33,917 nt of DNA from Dermatophilaceae bacterium (GCA_014377705.1 JACMPC010000237.1:1-33917); one strand, 5' to 3'. Shown: positions 16,667 through 25,320, numbered from the stretch's first letter. Notes: generated by a model from the letters alone, not told the origin. A program made the numbers and translations.

Positions 16667-17725
16667 TCACGGCGAACCCACGCGTCCAGGCCGAACTCCC
16701 TGCCGGCTCCAGGTGATGAGCGCGACGATGCCGATGACGATCTGCGGCACGAACGATGCCGCCCGCCATACCAGGTCTGCGGCGGTCGCCGCGCCGGCGT
16801 TGACGTTCATTGCGGTCAGCAATGCGATCATCACGGCGTCCACAGTGCCGAGGCCGCCGGGCGTGATCGGGATCATCAGCCCGATCTGGGCCACCGCGAA
16901 GGCGCCGAACGCCACCAGGAGTGAGGTTCTGGCCACGGCCCAGCCCTCGACGCCGCGCAGCGCCATATAAAGGATCAGGAACTGGGTGATCGACACCGAC
17001 ACCTGCGACCCGGTGATGGCGGTCCAGCGCCGGTTGACGAGACCGGAGATGTCCGAGCGGAACGTCAGGGCCGCCGGAACGACGTCGACGCTGTGACCCT
17101 TCCGGGACCGGCCGGCGATGGGAGCGGCGATGCGGTTGCCGATCGAGCCGATCCGGCGGGCCGCGTCCGCGCTACGCACGATGAGGGCGAAGGCCACGAT
17201 CGAGACGGCCAGCACCAGCAGGCTGACCACCGCGGTCAGGAGGTATGACGAGGCACCGTGGCCGGAGAGCAGGATCGCCGCGACGCCGAAGATGGGCAGG
17301 CCGAGGGTGACGAAGATGCTCCAGACCCCGACCGCCGTGATCGCGGCCGTGCTGACGGTGGGCCCCATGGCATACGAGGCCAGCATCGCGTACTGGACGC
17401 CCAGCCCGAACGCGCCGCCGGCCGGCACGCCGTTGCTGATCGCAAATGCTCCCTGGTTGAGCTGCTGGGACCGCCAGTAGGACAGCCCCGGGGTAGCCGC
17501 CAGGAAGGGCAGCCCATAGGCCGCGAGGTACACCAGGACGGAGACCACCACGCAGGCGACCGCGCCGGCGGTCATGGCCTTCAGGGAGGTGATCGCGTCG
17601 TGGTAAGACCCGATCTGCGGGATCAGCCGCACGAAGATGAGCACGACCACCGCGAGCCCCAGGAGCCCGAGCATGACGGACTTCTTCGTGTCCAGCGCCG
17701 ATGGCCTGGCTGCGGGTTCGGGCAT
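16667..17725 (-). CDS. Lysylphosphatidylglycerol synthase/flippase-like integral membrane protein (UPF0104)
   Basis: A 352-residue polytopic membrane protein with about eight hydrophobic segments, of the LPG synthase TM/AglD family. Diagnostic stretches include the polar loop LNQGAFAISNGVPAGGAFGLG (split here by helix 3), and near the end LMIPITPGGLGTVDAVMIALL, the PGGLG motif that marks the family. These proteins flip or couple lipid-linked products; without the soluble MprF aminoacyl-transferase domain this one cannot make lysyl-PG by itself. I chose ATG 17725 because GGGAG lies 6 bases upstream; GTG 17788 would add 21 residues. No glycosyltransferase neighbours to hint at the substrate. 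Confidence 0.85.
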   Translation of the reverse strand: MPEPAARPSALDTKKSVMLGLLGLAVVVLIFVRLIPQIGSYHDAITSLKAMTAGAVACVVVSVLVYLAAYGLPFLAATPGLSYWRSQQLNQGAFAISNGVPAGGAFGLGVQYAMLASYAMGPTVSTAAITAVGVWSIFVTLGLPIFGVAAILLSGHGASSYLLTAVVSLLVLAVSIVAFALIVRSADAARRIGSIGNRIAAPIAGRSRKGHSVDVVPAALTFRSDISGLVNRRWTAITGSQVSVSITQFLILYMALRGVEGWAVARTSLLVAFGAFAVAQIGLMIPITPGGLGTVDAVMIALLTAMNVNAGAATAADLVWRAASFVPQIVIGIVALITWSRQGVRPGRVGSP

Positions 17726-17788
17726 CGGCGCTCCCAGGTGTTGCTGGGCATGGTCCAAGAAGGACCCGGCTGGAATGGCCGTCACCAA

Positions 17789-18373
17789 CCGTCACACCCT
17801 CGTGAGCCCGCGTCAACGGGCCGGCCGGCCCGAGGATGTCAGGGAGGCGGTCTCAGCGTCGGCCATCTTCAAGCGGAATGCCTTGGTTCTCGCCGCGGCC
17901 GGTTCGGAAGCCCGACAGAGCAGCGGGCCGGGTGGCGGTTGGGCCCGACATGGTCGCGGTTGGCGGCGACGTGGCGGCCGCAGTCGATAACCTTTGGCAG
18001 GCCGGCGCGGGGAGGGGTCTGTGTGACTCCCTGCGTTCTGCTGCCGGACGTATCGCGAATCGGGACGCCGTTCTGGCATCCGCTGCCGGTGCAACCACTA
18101 TTGCGCCAGCCCTCGGGGCTCACCGACCTGTGGCGGACCTGGTTGTCCTTCGCGCTACCGGGACGGGCTCCGCGCGCTCGCTGCCTCGCTGCACCTTGTC
18201 GTCGGATCAGGGTTCGGCTGCACGGCTGTCCGGCGCCAGCTAGCGGTGCAGCATCCGCCCGCCTGGAGTGCCCACCCGCCTAAGGCGGCCCCCGAAGCCT
18301 CGTGCGCGTCTGGACCTGCGTCTCGGCATCTTCGGCGGGTCCTGCCCTGCAGGCGTCGTGGGCCGCGTGCTGC
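17789..18373. other. 585-base stretch without a recognised gene
   Basis: Open frames exist on both strands here, as expected from GC bias, but none has a recognisable domain or a convincing start. A short + strand stretch around 18120-18270 changes frame between plausible protein-like pieces, so decayed coding sequence is possible. A CCGCCTAAGGCGG palindrome near 18277-18289 could form a tiny hairpin. No tRNA was seen. Confidence 0.4.
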
Positions 18374-18658
18374 CTAGGCCGACTGCTCGGCGACCGCGAA
18401 CTGGATCTCGCCGTTCGGGTCCTTAACGACGTCGAGGGTCTTGTCGTCGAGAATCGTCTTCGCGTTGGCGTCCAGAAACAAGCGGACTCCGTCGTTGTCG
18501 AGGACCGTGTCGTCGTCGGCAGGCTTGGCGGCCAGGCTCAAGGTCAGGTCACCGGCAGCGGGATCTGCGGCGATGCGCACTCCACCGCCCTCAGGTGCCT
18601 GGGACAGGTCGGTCAGGTTGCGGATCTCGGTGACAGCATTTTCGGTCATGGTCAGCAT
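18374..18658 (-). CDS. IscA/HesB-like protein lacking the cluster cysteines
   Basis: A 94-residue protein opening MLTMTENAVTEIRNLTD and continuing GGGVRIAADP, LTLSLAAKPADDDTVL and GVRLFLDANAKTILD, the strand order of A-type Fe-S carrier proteins. Canonical IscA/SufA/ErpA have three Cys (one near residue 35 and a C-terminal GCxC). None is present, and the C terminus is FAVAEQ instead. Such Cys-less HesB-like proteins are common in actinobacteria and of unknown role; Fe-S transfer by the usual mechanism is unlikely. I chose ATG 18658 because GAGGAGC lies just upstream. Monocistronic by spacing. Confidence 0.8.
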   Translation of the reverse strand: MLTMTENAVTEIRNLTDLSQAPEGGGVRIAADPAAGDLTLSLAAKPADDDTVLDNDGVRLFLDANAKTILDDKTLDVVKDPNGEIQFAVAEQSA

Positions 18659-18887
18659 GAGTGCTCCTCTGCTTCTCGTGATCGTCCTTCGACACGGCTC
18701 GACAAGCCGGATCGCTTGTCCGTTCGCCGTCTCGACTGGCCCCACGCTTCACGTTGTGGGCTCAGGAGTCAACCGAGGTGGCCCGGCGGCAGGGCGAAGG
18801 TCCGGGAAAAGATGCGGCGTGCCGTGAATCCCCAAGGTGAGACTCAGGAGGTCCGAGTCTGAGACCACGAGACCACGATCCTGTTCC

Positions 18888-19955
18888 TCAGGTACTGACG
18901 TCGATGTCCCGGTGGCGCTGGTCGACGCCGGCCTGACCGTACGGATAGTCGGAGACAATGGGTGCGCTTACCTCGTTGAGGCGTTCGATCTCGTCGGGCG
19001 TGAGCAGGACAGATGCTGCGCCGAGGTTGGCGGCCAGCTGGTGGGTGTCGCGCACTCCCAGGATCACCGAGGTGACGGCCGGCTGCGCCTCCAGCCAGGC
19101 AAGTGACACTTCGGCCGCACTGACCTCCCTGGTCTTCGCGATGTCCTGGACCACATCAAGGATCCGCCACGTGCCCACCTGCTTGTTGCGAGGCTCCCAC
19201 GCCTCCATACCCCGCTGGGGGTCCTCACCCAGGCGGGTGGCGCCCGTCGGGTCGGAGTCTCGCTGGTACTTGCCGGTGAGCCAGCCACCCGCCAGCGGCG
19301 ACCACGGCAACAGTCCGATACTCGCGTCCACGCAGGCCGGGACGATCTCAGACTCGATCTCCCGCACCAGCAGGCTGTACTGCGGCTGGAGCGTCACCGG
19401 CGGGGTGAACCCGTTGGCGCGAGCCACATGCACGGCCTTGGTGAGCTGCCAGCCCAGCACGTTCGAGAACCCGTAGTAGGCGATCTTGCCGCTGCGAACG
19501 GCGTCATCGAGGAACCGCAGCGACTCCTCCAGCGGAGTCACGCCGTCCCAGGCATGCATCTGGTACAGGTCGATCTGCTCCACGCCCAGCCGCCGCAGCG
19601 ACGCGTCGAGCGCCCGACGCAGATGGCGCCGCGACGTGCCGAGGTCGTTGGGCGCGTCGCCCATCGCGAATCGTCCCTTGGTGGCGACCACGACCTGCTC
19701 GGCCTGGGTGGGGTGGGCTGCCAGCCAGCGCCCGATGATCTCCTCCGAGACGCCCCTGCCGTAGACATCGGCGGTGTCGATGAAGTTGCCACCGGCCGCG
19801 ACGTAGTCATCGAGGATGGCGTGGGAGGCTGACTCGTCCGCCTCCGCGCCGAAGGTCATGGTTCCCAGCGCGTATGTCGAGACAACTGTGCCGCTGTTTC
19901 CGAGAGTGCGATGGTGCATGGGGGTCTGGCCGCCGATCCGGGGTAGGTCGTTCAT
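18888..19955 (-). CDS. Aldo/keto reductase (third reductase of the coupled operon)
   Basis: A 355-residue NADPH-dependent aldo/keto reductase of the YajO/IolS-like group. It shows LGTMTFGAEAD, the catalytic Asp/Tyr loop FIDTADVYGRGVSEE, the Lys in VVATKGRFAMGD, the His in LYQMHAWDGVTPLEE, GFSNVLGWQL, and the cofactor-binding TSVILGVRDTHQL. The ATG at 19955 overlaps the stop of the SDR gene (ATGA); an internal ATG at residue 13 (MHHRTLGNSG) is closer to the family start. Last gene of the regulator-AKR-SDR-AKR operon. The substrate is unknown. Confidence 0.93.
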   Translation of the reverse strand: MNDLPRIGGQTPMHHRTLGNSGTVVSTYALGTMTFGAEADESASHAILDDYVAAGGNFIDTADVYGRGVSEEIIGRWLAAHPTQAEQVVVATKGRFAMGDAPNDLGTSRRHLRRALDASLRRLGVEQIDLYQMHAWDGVTPLEESLRFLDDAVRSGKIAYYGFSNVLGWQLTKAVHVARANGFTPPVTLQPQYSLLVREIESEIVPACVDASIGLLPWSPLAGGWLTGKYQRDSDPTGATRLGEDPQRGMEAWEPRNKQVGTWRILDVVQDIAKTREVSAAEVSLAWLEAQPAVTSVILGVRDTHQLAANLGAASVLLTPDEIERLNEVSAPIVSDYPYGQAGVDQRHRDIDVST

Positions 19956-20989
19956 GAAGTTCCGGTCGCTGAGATCAGCTGATCGAAGGTCGTGCTCAGC
20001 CGCTGGTCGACCACCTGCTGGTCCGGGTTCGCGTCATACCAGCCGATCACCTGGCGGGCACCGAGGGCGAAAGGGACCGTGCAGATGAACTCCGGCACCA
20101 ACGCTCTGACTTTGCTGTTGTCGAAGATCACCGAATGCGATTTGTCACCCAGCAGGCCTGGCCCGAGATCCGGAGCCAGGGCCGCGATCGTGTCCGAGGC
20201 TATATGAACCAGCCGCGGCGCCGGCGCCCCGGCCGCCCTAGCGAAGATCTCGTAGATCTCGTTCCAGGGCAGGTACTCATCGGATGTGATGGTGAAACTG
20301 TCCCCGACAGACTGCGGAAGCCCGAGCAGCCCGACCAGCCCCTTGGCGAAGTCGCTGCTGTGGGTCAGGGTCCACACCGAGGTGCCATCACCATGCACCA
20401 CGACCGGCTTCCCGGCCCGCATCCGGGCGATGTCGCCCCAGCCGCCGGTCAGGGCGATCATGGTCCGGTCATAGGTGTGCGAGGGCCGGATGATCGTGGC
20501 GGGGAAGCCCGCCTCGCGGTAGGCCCGGACCAGCAGGTCCTCGCCTGCGATCTTGTCCCGCGAATACTGCCAGAACGGGTTCCGCAAGGGCGTCGACTCT
20601 CGGATCGGCAGCCGCGCGGGGGGTTTCTGGTACGCGGAAGCGGAGCTGATGAAGACGTACTGCGAGGTCCGCCCGGCGAACAGCCCGATGTCCGCCGCCA
20701 CGTGATCGGCCGTGAAGGCGACGAAGTCCACGACGACGTCGAACGTCCTGTCACCGAGTGCGGCGCGCACCGAGGCCGTGTCTCGTATGTCGGCCCTGAC
20801 CACCTCAGCGCCTTCCGGGGCTGGTCGCAGACTCTCGTTGCCGCGGCTGAGAATGGTCAGCTGGTGCCCGACGTCGACCGCTCTTCGGGCAGCGGCGGCG
20901 CTGATGACGCCGGTGCCGCCGATGAACAGGATGCTCAGGGCGTTGTCGCCCGCAAGCGCGGCAACGGAGGGCCCGGCCGGCGTCACCAT
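19952..20989 (-). CDS. NAD(P)-dependent epimerase/reductase (extended SDR)
   Basis: A 345-residue short-chain dehydrogenase/reductase of the extended, NAD-dependent epimerase type. The N-terminal nucleotide motif ILFIGGTGVISAAAARRA is close to GxxGxxG, followed by VRADIRDTASV and the Asn-less VVDFVAFTADHV. The active-site region reads FISSASAYQKPP...YSRDKIAGE, so the Ser, Tyr and Lys of the catalytic triad are present (YxxxK). Later THSSDFAKGLVGLLG and SDEYLPWNEIYEIF are typical of plant CSP41-like and isoflavone-reductase-like members. I chose ATG 20989, which overlaps the preceding AKR gene by 7 bases; longer versions read through that gene. The last bases overlap the next AKR start. Confidence 0.9.
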   Translation of the reverse strand: MVTPAGPSVAALAGDNALSILFIGGTGVISAAAARRAVDVGHQLTILSRGNESLRPAPEGAEVVRADIRDTASVRAALGDRTFDVVVDFVAFTADHVAADIGLFAGRTSQYVFISSASAYQKPPARLPIRESTPLRNPFWQYSRDKIAGEDLLVRAYREAGFPATIIRPSHTYDRTMIALTGGWGDIARMRAGKPVVVHGDGTSVWTLTHSSDFAKGLVGLLGLPQSVGDSFTITSDEYLPWNEIYEIFARAAGAPAPRLVHIASDTIAALAPDLGPGLLGDKSHSVIFDNSKVRALVPEFICTVPFALGARQVIGWYDANPDQQVVDQRLSTTFDQLISATGTS

Positions 20990-21954
20990 GCGTAGTCCTC
21001 GGGAGCTGTCCTGTGTCCTGGGAAGATCTCGTCCAGCCGGGTCAGGGTCGCGGCGTCGAGGTCGACGTCCAGGGCGCGAAGCGCGGCATCGAGCTGCTCC
21101 TGGGTGCGGGGGCCGATGATGGGCGCGGTCACGGCGGGCTGGGCCAGCAACCAGGCCAGCCCGACATCCCCGGGCTGATGGCCCAGCTCGGCGGCCAGGT
21201 CCTCGTACTGCTGGATCTGATCCCGGTGCGCCCTGAGCGTCTCCAGGGCCCTGCCCTCGGTTCGGCGAACGCCTCCGGCCTCCTTGCGCAGTACGCCGCC
21301 AAGCAGCCCGCCGTTCAGAGGGGACCACGGGAGGATGCCCAGACCGTACTCCTGGGCCGCCGGGATGACCTCCAGCTCAACGGAGCGGGTCAGCAGGTTG
21401 TAGATCGACTGCTCGCTGACCAGACCGGCGTAGTTGCGCCGGTCGGCCGCGGCCTGTGCCTGGGCGATGTGCCAGCCGGCGAAGTTGCTGCTGCCCGAGT
21501 ACAGGATCTTGCCCTGCTGGACAGCCACCTCGACGGCCTGCCAGATCTCATCCCACGGGGTGTCCCGGTCGACGTGGTGGAACTGGTAGATGTCGATGTA
21601 GTCCGTCTGGAGGCGCCTGAGGCTGGCGTCCAGGGCCCGGCGGATGTTGAGCGCCGAGAGCTTGCTGTCATTGGGGCGGTCTGTCATGCCGCCGTACAGC
21701 TTGGTGGCCAGCACCGTCCTCTCCCGGCGCTCGCGGCCGCCGGCAAACCATCTGCCGAGGATCTCCTCGGTCCAGCCGCGGTGCTCGTTGCCGCCATACA
21801 CATTGGCGGTGTCGAAGAAGTTGATACCCGCCTCGTGGGCGCAGTCCATGATGGCGTGGGCGGCTGGCTCCGGGGTCTGCGGGCCGAAGTTCATGGTGCC
21901 CAGGCACAGACGGGAGACGGACAGGCCGGAACGACCCAGATGGGTGTACTTCAT
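20983..21954 (-). CDS. Aldo/keto reductase (second gene of the coupled operon)
   Basis: A 323-residue aldo/keto reductase. Family signs are LCLGTMNFGPQT, FFDTANVYGGNEHRGWTEE with the catalytic Asp and Tyr, VLATKLYGGM with the Lys, IYQFHHVDRDTPWDE with the His, SGSSNFAGWHIAQ, LPWSPLNGGLL, and APIIGPRTQEQLD for NADPH binding. I chose ATG 21954, whose ATGA overlaps the stop of the upstream regulator. A longer frame to 22203 only reads the regulator's antisense-like shifted sequence. Similarity to the AKR three genes earlier suggests related substrates, possibly sugars or inositol-like ketones, but this is conjecture. Confidence 0.93.
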   Translation of the reverse strand: MKYTHLGRSGLSVSRLCLGTMNFGPQTPEPAAHAIMDCAHEAGINFFDTANVYGGNEHRGWTEEILGRWFAGGRERRERTVLATKLYGGMTDRPNDSKLSALNIRRALDASLRRLQTDYIDIYQFHHVDRDTPWDEIWQAVEVAVQQGKILYSGSSNFAGWHIAQAQAAADRRNYAGLVSEQSIYNLLTRSVELEVIPAAQEYGLGILPWSPLNGGLLGGVLRKEAGGVRRTEGRALETLRAHRDQIQQYEDLAAELGHQPGDVGLAWLLAQPAVTAPIIGPRTQEQLDAALRALDVDLDAATLTRLDEIFPGHRTAPEDYAW

Positions 21955-22838
21955 GTCGTCAGTCCTCTTTGGTGCATCGGTTCTGCTATTGCGAACGGTT
22001 GTTGTTCTTGGGCCCAGCTGCTCAGCAGCCGCAGGGCATCGTGGGAGGGGGACCCCGGTCTGGGGGAGTAGATCCGCAGACTCTGGTCCCCGTCGTCGGG
22101 CAGGGTCAGGGTCTCGAAGTCGAGCTCGAGGTCGCCGACGGTGGGGTGGTGCAGGCGCACCGTTCCGCTGGAGCGCGTGGCCACGTGGTGGCCGGCCCAC
22201 CACTGCCGGAAGGGCTCGCTGGTGACAGCCAGCTCACCCACCAGCTGATTGGCCAGCGGATCGTTGGGATGGCGCCCGACGTCCACCCGCAGCGCCGCTA
22301 CCGTCTCGGCGGCGACCGCCTTCCAGTCTCGGAACAGCTCCCTTGCGCCGGGTTCCAGGATGATCCAGCGGCTCAGGTTGCGCTCACGGACCGGCAGGTC
22401 GGAGAAGTCGGTGAAGAGCAGATTAGCCATGCGGTTGCTGGACAGCACGTCGGTCCGGCGCCCCAGCACCATCGCCGGGACGTCGCCGATGGCATCCAGC
22501 AGCTGCCACAGGCCGGGGCGGACCCGTTGCACCGGGGCCGGCGACTTCGATGCCTTGGGGCAGTTGTGCAGCAGATCCAGCATGTGCGCACGCTCCGTGG
22601 CGTCCAGCCGCAGGGCGTCGGCGACGGCGTCCATCACAGCCTGGGAGGGCCGGATCTGGCGTCCTTGTTCCATCCGGGTGTAGTAGTCCGTGCTGACCCC
22701 CGCGAGCTGGGCGATCTCCTCGCGGCGTAGCCCGGGCACGCGGCGGGTGGTCGACGTTGCCGGCAGCCCCAGGGCCTCCGGTCGCATCCTGGCACGCATC
22801 ACCCGCAGGAACTGTCCAAACTCCGCACTCTGACCCAT
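21951..22838 (-). CDS. MmyB-type XRE-family transcriptional regulator
   Basis: A 295-residue regulator. Residues 10-90 are a Cro/C1-type helix-turn-helix: LRVMRARMRPEALGLP, GLRREEIAQLAGVS, and YYTRMEQGRQIRPSQAVMD, the actinobacterial pattern where the recognition helix runs into YTRLEQGR. Residues 105-280 form the MmyB-like ligand-binding domain: LWQLLDAIGDVPAMVLGRR, VLSSNRMANLLF, FRQWWAGHHV and HHPTVGDLELDFETL, thought to bind a fatty-acid-like ligand. It is the first gene of the coupled operon, overlapping AKR by ATGA, and so may autoregulate the reductases. It reads divergently from the AKR5-like gene at 22990, whose promoter lies in the 151-base gap. Confidence 0.93.
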   Translation of the reverse strand: MGQSAEFGQFLRVMRARMRPEALGLPATSTTRRVPGLRREEIAQLAGVSTDYYTRMEQGRQIRPSQAVMDAVADALRLDATERAHMLDLLHNCPKASKSPAPVQRVRPGLWQLLDAIGDVPAMVLGRRTDVLSSNRMANLLFTDFSDLPVRERNLSRWIILEPGARELFRDWKAVAAETVAALRVDVGRHPNDPLANQLVGELAVTSEPFRQWWAGHHVATRSSGTVRLHHPTVGDLELDFETLTLPDDGDQSLRIYSPRPGSPSHDALRLLSSWAQEQQPFAIAEPMHQRGLTT

Positions 22839-22923
22839 GCCTCCATTCTGGTGCCCGCCACTGACAGGTTGGACGCCGAAGGTAGGTCAGCTGGTCCTAG
22901 GAACGGCAGGCAGAGGCCGGCCG

Positions 22924-22953
22924 TTCACGGTTGTCGCCCATAGTGCCTAGGCT
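22924..22953 (+). promoter_or_regulatory. Candidate promoter for the AKR5-like gene
   Basis: TTCACG (22924-22929) and TAGGCT (22948-22953) are separated by 18 bases, and lie 36 bases before the ATG at 22990. A GGAG Shine-Dalgarno is between them and the start. The region is shared with the divergent MmyB-type regulator, which could act here. Confidence 0.5.
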
Positions 22954-22989
22954 GGGACCGCCCCTTCCGGCGACGCAGATGGAGTTGGC

Positions 22990-23820
22990 ATGGCTGTGGT
23001 TCAGCACCTGACATTGAACAACGGAGTCACCGTTCCCCAGCTTGGCTTTGGCGTTTTCAAGGTCGCCCGGGACCAGACCCAGGCCGTGGTGGAGGACGCG
23101 TTGGAGGCCGGCTATCGGCACATCGACACCGCCGCCGCCTATAACAACGAAGCAGGGGTGGGGGCTGCGATCGCCGCCTCCGGGATTCCCCGCGATGAGC
23201 TCTTCATCACCACCAAGCTGCGCAACGGTGAGCAGGGCACCGTCACCCAGGCCTTCGAGGCCAGCCGCCTCGAGCTCGGCCTCGAGGTTGTCGACCTGTA
23301 CCTCATTCACTGGCCGGTTCCGGCCCACGGGCTGTTCGTCGATGCCTGGCGGGCGATGGAGGGGATCTATGCCGCGGGCGATGTCCGGGCCATCGGCGTG
23401 TCCAACTTCATGCAGGAACATCTGGACACCCTTCTGGCCGAGACGACGATCGTGCCTGCGGTGAACCAGATCGAGCTTCACCCGACCTACCAGCAGGCCC
23501 CCCTGGCCGCACGGTGCCGCACCGAGGGGATCGCGGTCGAGGCCTACAGCCCGCTGGGCAGGGGCACCGACCTGGATGTCGAGGCGGTGACCAACCTGGC
23601 GCAGAAGCACTCGGCCACCCCTGCCCAGATGGTGCTCGCCTGGCACCTCGGCAACGGCAACATCGTGATCCCCAAGACCACGCACCTCGACCGCATGCGC
23701 GAGAACCTCGCCGCTGCCGGGATGAGCATCAGCCGCGACGAGATAGACATGTTCACCGCACTGGATTCCAACGCCAGGATCGGCTCCGACCCGGCCACCG
23801 CAGCCTTCTCACAGATGTAG
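22990..23820 (+). CDS. AKR5-like aldo/keto reductase (2,5-diketo-D-gluconate reductase type)
   Basis: A 276-residue, full-length aldo/keto reductase of the DkgA/DkgB-type. Motifs in order: LGFGVFKVARDQT, the catalytic Asp/Tyr loop GYRHIDTAAAYNNEAGV, FITTKLRNGEQG with the Lys, LYLIHWPVPAHG with the His, AIGVSNFMQEHL, NQIELHPTYQQ, EAYSPLGRG and the cofactor segment IVIPKTTHLDRMREN. The enzyme would reduce diketogluconate, methylglyoxal or similar carbonyls with NADPH. A good SD (GGAG) and a candidate promoter precede it. It is followed by a PLP class IV enzyme after 26 bases on the same strand, a likely operon. Confidence 0.95.
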   Translation: MAVVQHLTLNNGVTVPQLGFGVFKVARDQTQAVVEDALEAGYRHIDTAAAYNNEAGVGAAIAASGIPRDELFITTKLRNGEQGTVTQAFEASRLELGLEVVDLYLIHWPVPAHGLFVDAWRAMEGIYAAGDVRAIGVSNFMQEHLDTLLAETTIVPAVNQIELHPTYQQAPLAARCRTEGIAVEAYSPLGRGTDLDVEAVTNLAQKHSATPAQMVLAWHLGNGNIVIPKTTHLDRMRENLAAAGMSISRDEIDMFTALDSNARIGSDPATAAFSQM

Positions 23821-23846
23821 GTCCAGATCATCATCAGGGGCGTCTC

Positions 23847-24746
23847 ATGAACCGGCTAGACCAGACGGGCACGGTCTGGATCAACGGCAGGCTGGAACCG
23901 GTCGCGAGCGCCCTGCTCACCGTCACCGACCGTGGCTTTCAGGTCGGCGACGGTATCTTCGAGACGCTCCGGGTGGTTGGTGGACGGGTGCTCGAGCTCC
24001 CGCTTCATGTCAGCCGGCTCCAGGCCTCGGCCTCGGTGATGGATCTACCCCTTCTTGACGATCTTGAGCACCGTCTGGGACAGGCCATCGCCGACGTCTG
24101 CAGAGTCAACCGGCTGGACGGCCCCGACGTCCAGGTTGCGGTGCGGGTCACGGTGAGCCGCGGAGCCGTCGACGGGCGTGCCCTCCTGCCGCCGGACGAC
24201 GTCAGCCCGAACGTGGTCGTCCAGGCGTGGCGGGCCGAGCCGCCGCCGGTCGAGCTGCTCCGTCACGGAGTCCGCCTGGCGATCTCCGGGGTGCGGCGTG
24301 ACCCTGCCAGCCCGCTGGCGACGGTCAAGACGACCAGCCGGGCCGAGTTCGTCTACGCGCAGATCGAGGCCCGCCGGCGAGGGGCCGATGACGCCCTGTT
24401 CCTGACCACCGGCGGGCACCTGGCAGAGGCGGCCTCCGCCAGCGTGTTCCTGATCGAGGGGGCGCGGCTGGCGACACCGTCGCTGGACTGCGGGATCCTG
24501 GTCAGCACGACCCGCGGGTGGGTCATCTCCTCGGGCGGGCCGGGACTGGGGCTCTCTGTCCGTCAGGGCCGCCTGACGCCAGAGGATCTCTTCGCTGCTG
24601 ACGAGGCCTTCCTGGCCAGCTCCGTGGCCGGCATACGGCCCATCACCAATGTCGACGGGCGGCCCATCGGTGCTGGCACGCCAGGCGTCTGGACCCTGCG
24701 CCTGCGGGCCCTGCGCGAGAACGCTGCGACAGGCGGCTCACCGTGA
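23847..24746 (+). CDS. PLP class IV aminotransferase/lyase (aminodeoxychorismate lyase-like)
   Basis: A 299-residue fold type IV PLP enzyme, the family of 4-amino-4-deoxychorismate lyase (PabC, folate synthesis) and branched-chain or D-amino acid aminotransferases. VTDRGFQVGDGIFETLRV, the Arg in LHVSRLQASA, the PLP Lys in LATVKTTSRAEFVYAQ, and the ALFLTTGGHLAEAASASVFLI cofactor-binding run are visible, as is AADEAFLASSVAGIRPIT. ADC lyase is my preferred reading on overall look, but aminotransferase activity cannot be excluded. ATG 23847 places the conserved WINGRL start correctly; longer in-frame versions read through the AKR gene. Confidence 0.85.
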   Translation: MNRLDQTGTVWINGRLEPVASALLTVTDRGFQVGDGIFETLRVVGGRVLELPLHVSRLQASASVMDLPLLDDLEHRLGQAIADVCRVNRLDGPDVQVAVRVTVSRGAVDGRALLPPDDVSPNVVVQAWRAEPPPVELLRHGVRLAISGVRRDPASPLATVKTTSRAEFVYAQIEARRRGADDALFLTTGGHLAEAASASVFLIEGARLATPSLDCGILVSTTRGWVISSGGPGLGLSVRQGRLTPEDLFAADEAFLASSVAGIRPITNVDGRPIGAGTPGVWTLRLRALRENAATGGSP

Positions 24747-25076
24747 GCGTTCCCGGTGACTGGCCGGACGCCTCAGCTGGCCTTCACTGCTCCTGGTGGT
24801 CTTCTAGGCCGCCTGGACCGTCTCGATCTCCGGGTGCTGGCCTTCTGACGGGTCCTGGCGACCGCGGCGACCGCAGTGCCCGCTCTCGCCGCGGTCGTGG
24901 CTGCGGCGCTCATCCCGTTCCAAAGCCCATCTTCGACATTGGTGCCTTCCTATTGCGCGAAGGCTGCTGAGACCTTGGGGAGCTCGCGGACGTCCTTGTC
25001 GGGCGATGCGGGCTGCGAGTGCTGGACACGAACTTGCCTGTAGGGCAGGGGTTTCGCGCACGAGAACTCGGCATAA
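24747..25076. other. 330-base stretch without a recognised gene
   Basis: A 46-residue Ala/Arg-rich frame on the minus strand (24773-24913) and shadow frames are present but show no family signs. It separates the core-like region from the accessory zone that begins with a recombinase remnant. Confidence 0.4.
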
Positions 25077-25220
25077 TCAGAGCTCTTCGAGAAACGCATG
25101 GAGGTGGTCGGCGGGTCGGTATCGGCTGGGTTTAGTGCCGAGTAGAGCGGTTCTGGCAATCGCTGCTTCGGCTTGTTCGAACGCGGGGTCGGCGTGCTGG
25201 TAGATCTGGGTAGTCGTGTT
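25077..25220 (-). pseudogene. C-terminal remnant of a tyrosine recombinase/integrase
   Basis: The minus strand encodes 47 residues ending in a stop: NTTTQIYQHADPAFEQ, then AIARTALLG, then KPSRYRPADHLHAFLEEL. This matches the C terminus of tyrosine recombinases of the phage/transposon integrase type, where the TTxxIYxHAD segment carries the nucleophile Tyr and is followed by a variable tail ending with ...LLxFLExL. The preceding His-X-X-Arg half is absent; just upstream another frame reads PEESIL, like the SI.TT junction, so the cut or frame change is right there. It is a scar of an integrated element, at the edge of the accessory zone. Confidence 0.65.
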
Positions 25221-25320
25221 GCAGAATGCTCTCTTCTGGGAGGATCAGTGGCACGACGATCTGCTCGTAGCCAAGCTGAACAGCGACCCGGGCCGGCCAG
25301 CTGATCTGTCACACTCCGGA

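Noticed and set aside
17836-18243. 135-codon + strand frame
   Set aside because: Ser/Arg/Ala-rich, no start context and no motif; similar to shadows elsewhere.
24773-24913. 46-residue Ala/Arg-rich small protein on the minus strand
   Set aside because: Start has no good Shine-Dalgarno and the composition is what GC-rich noise gives.
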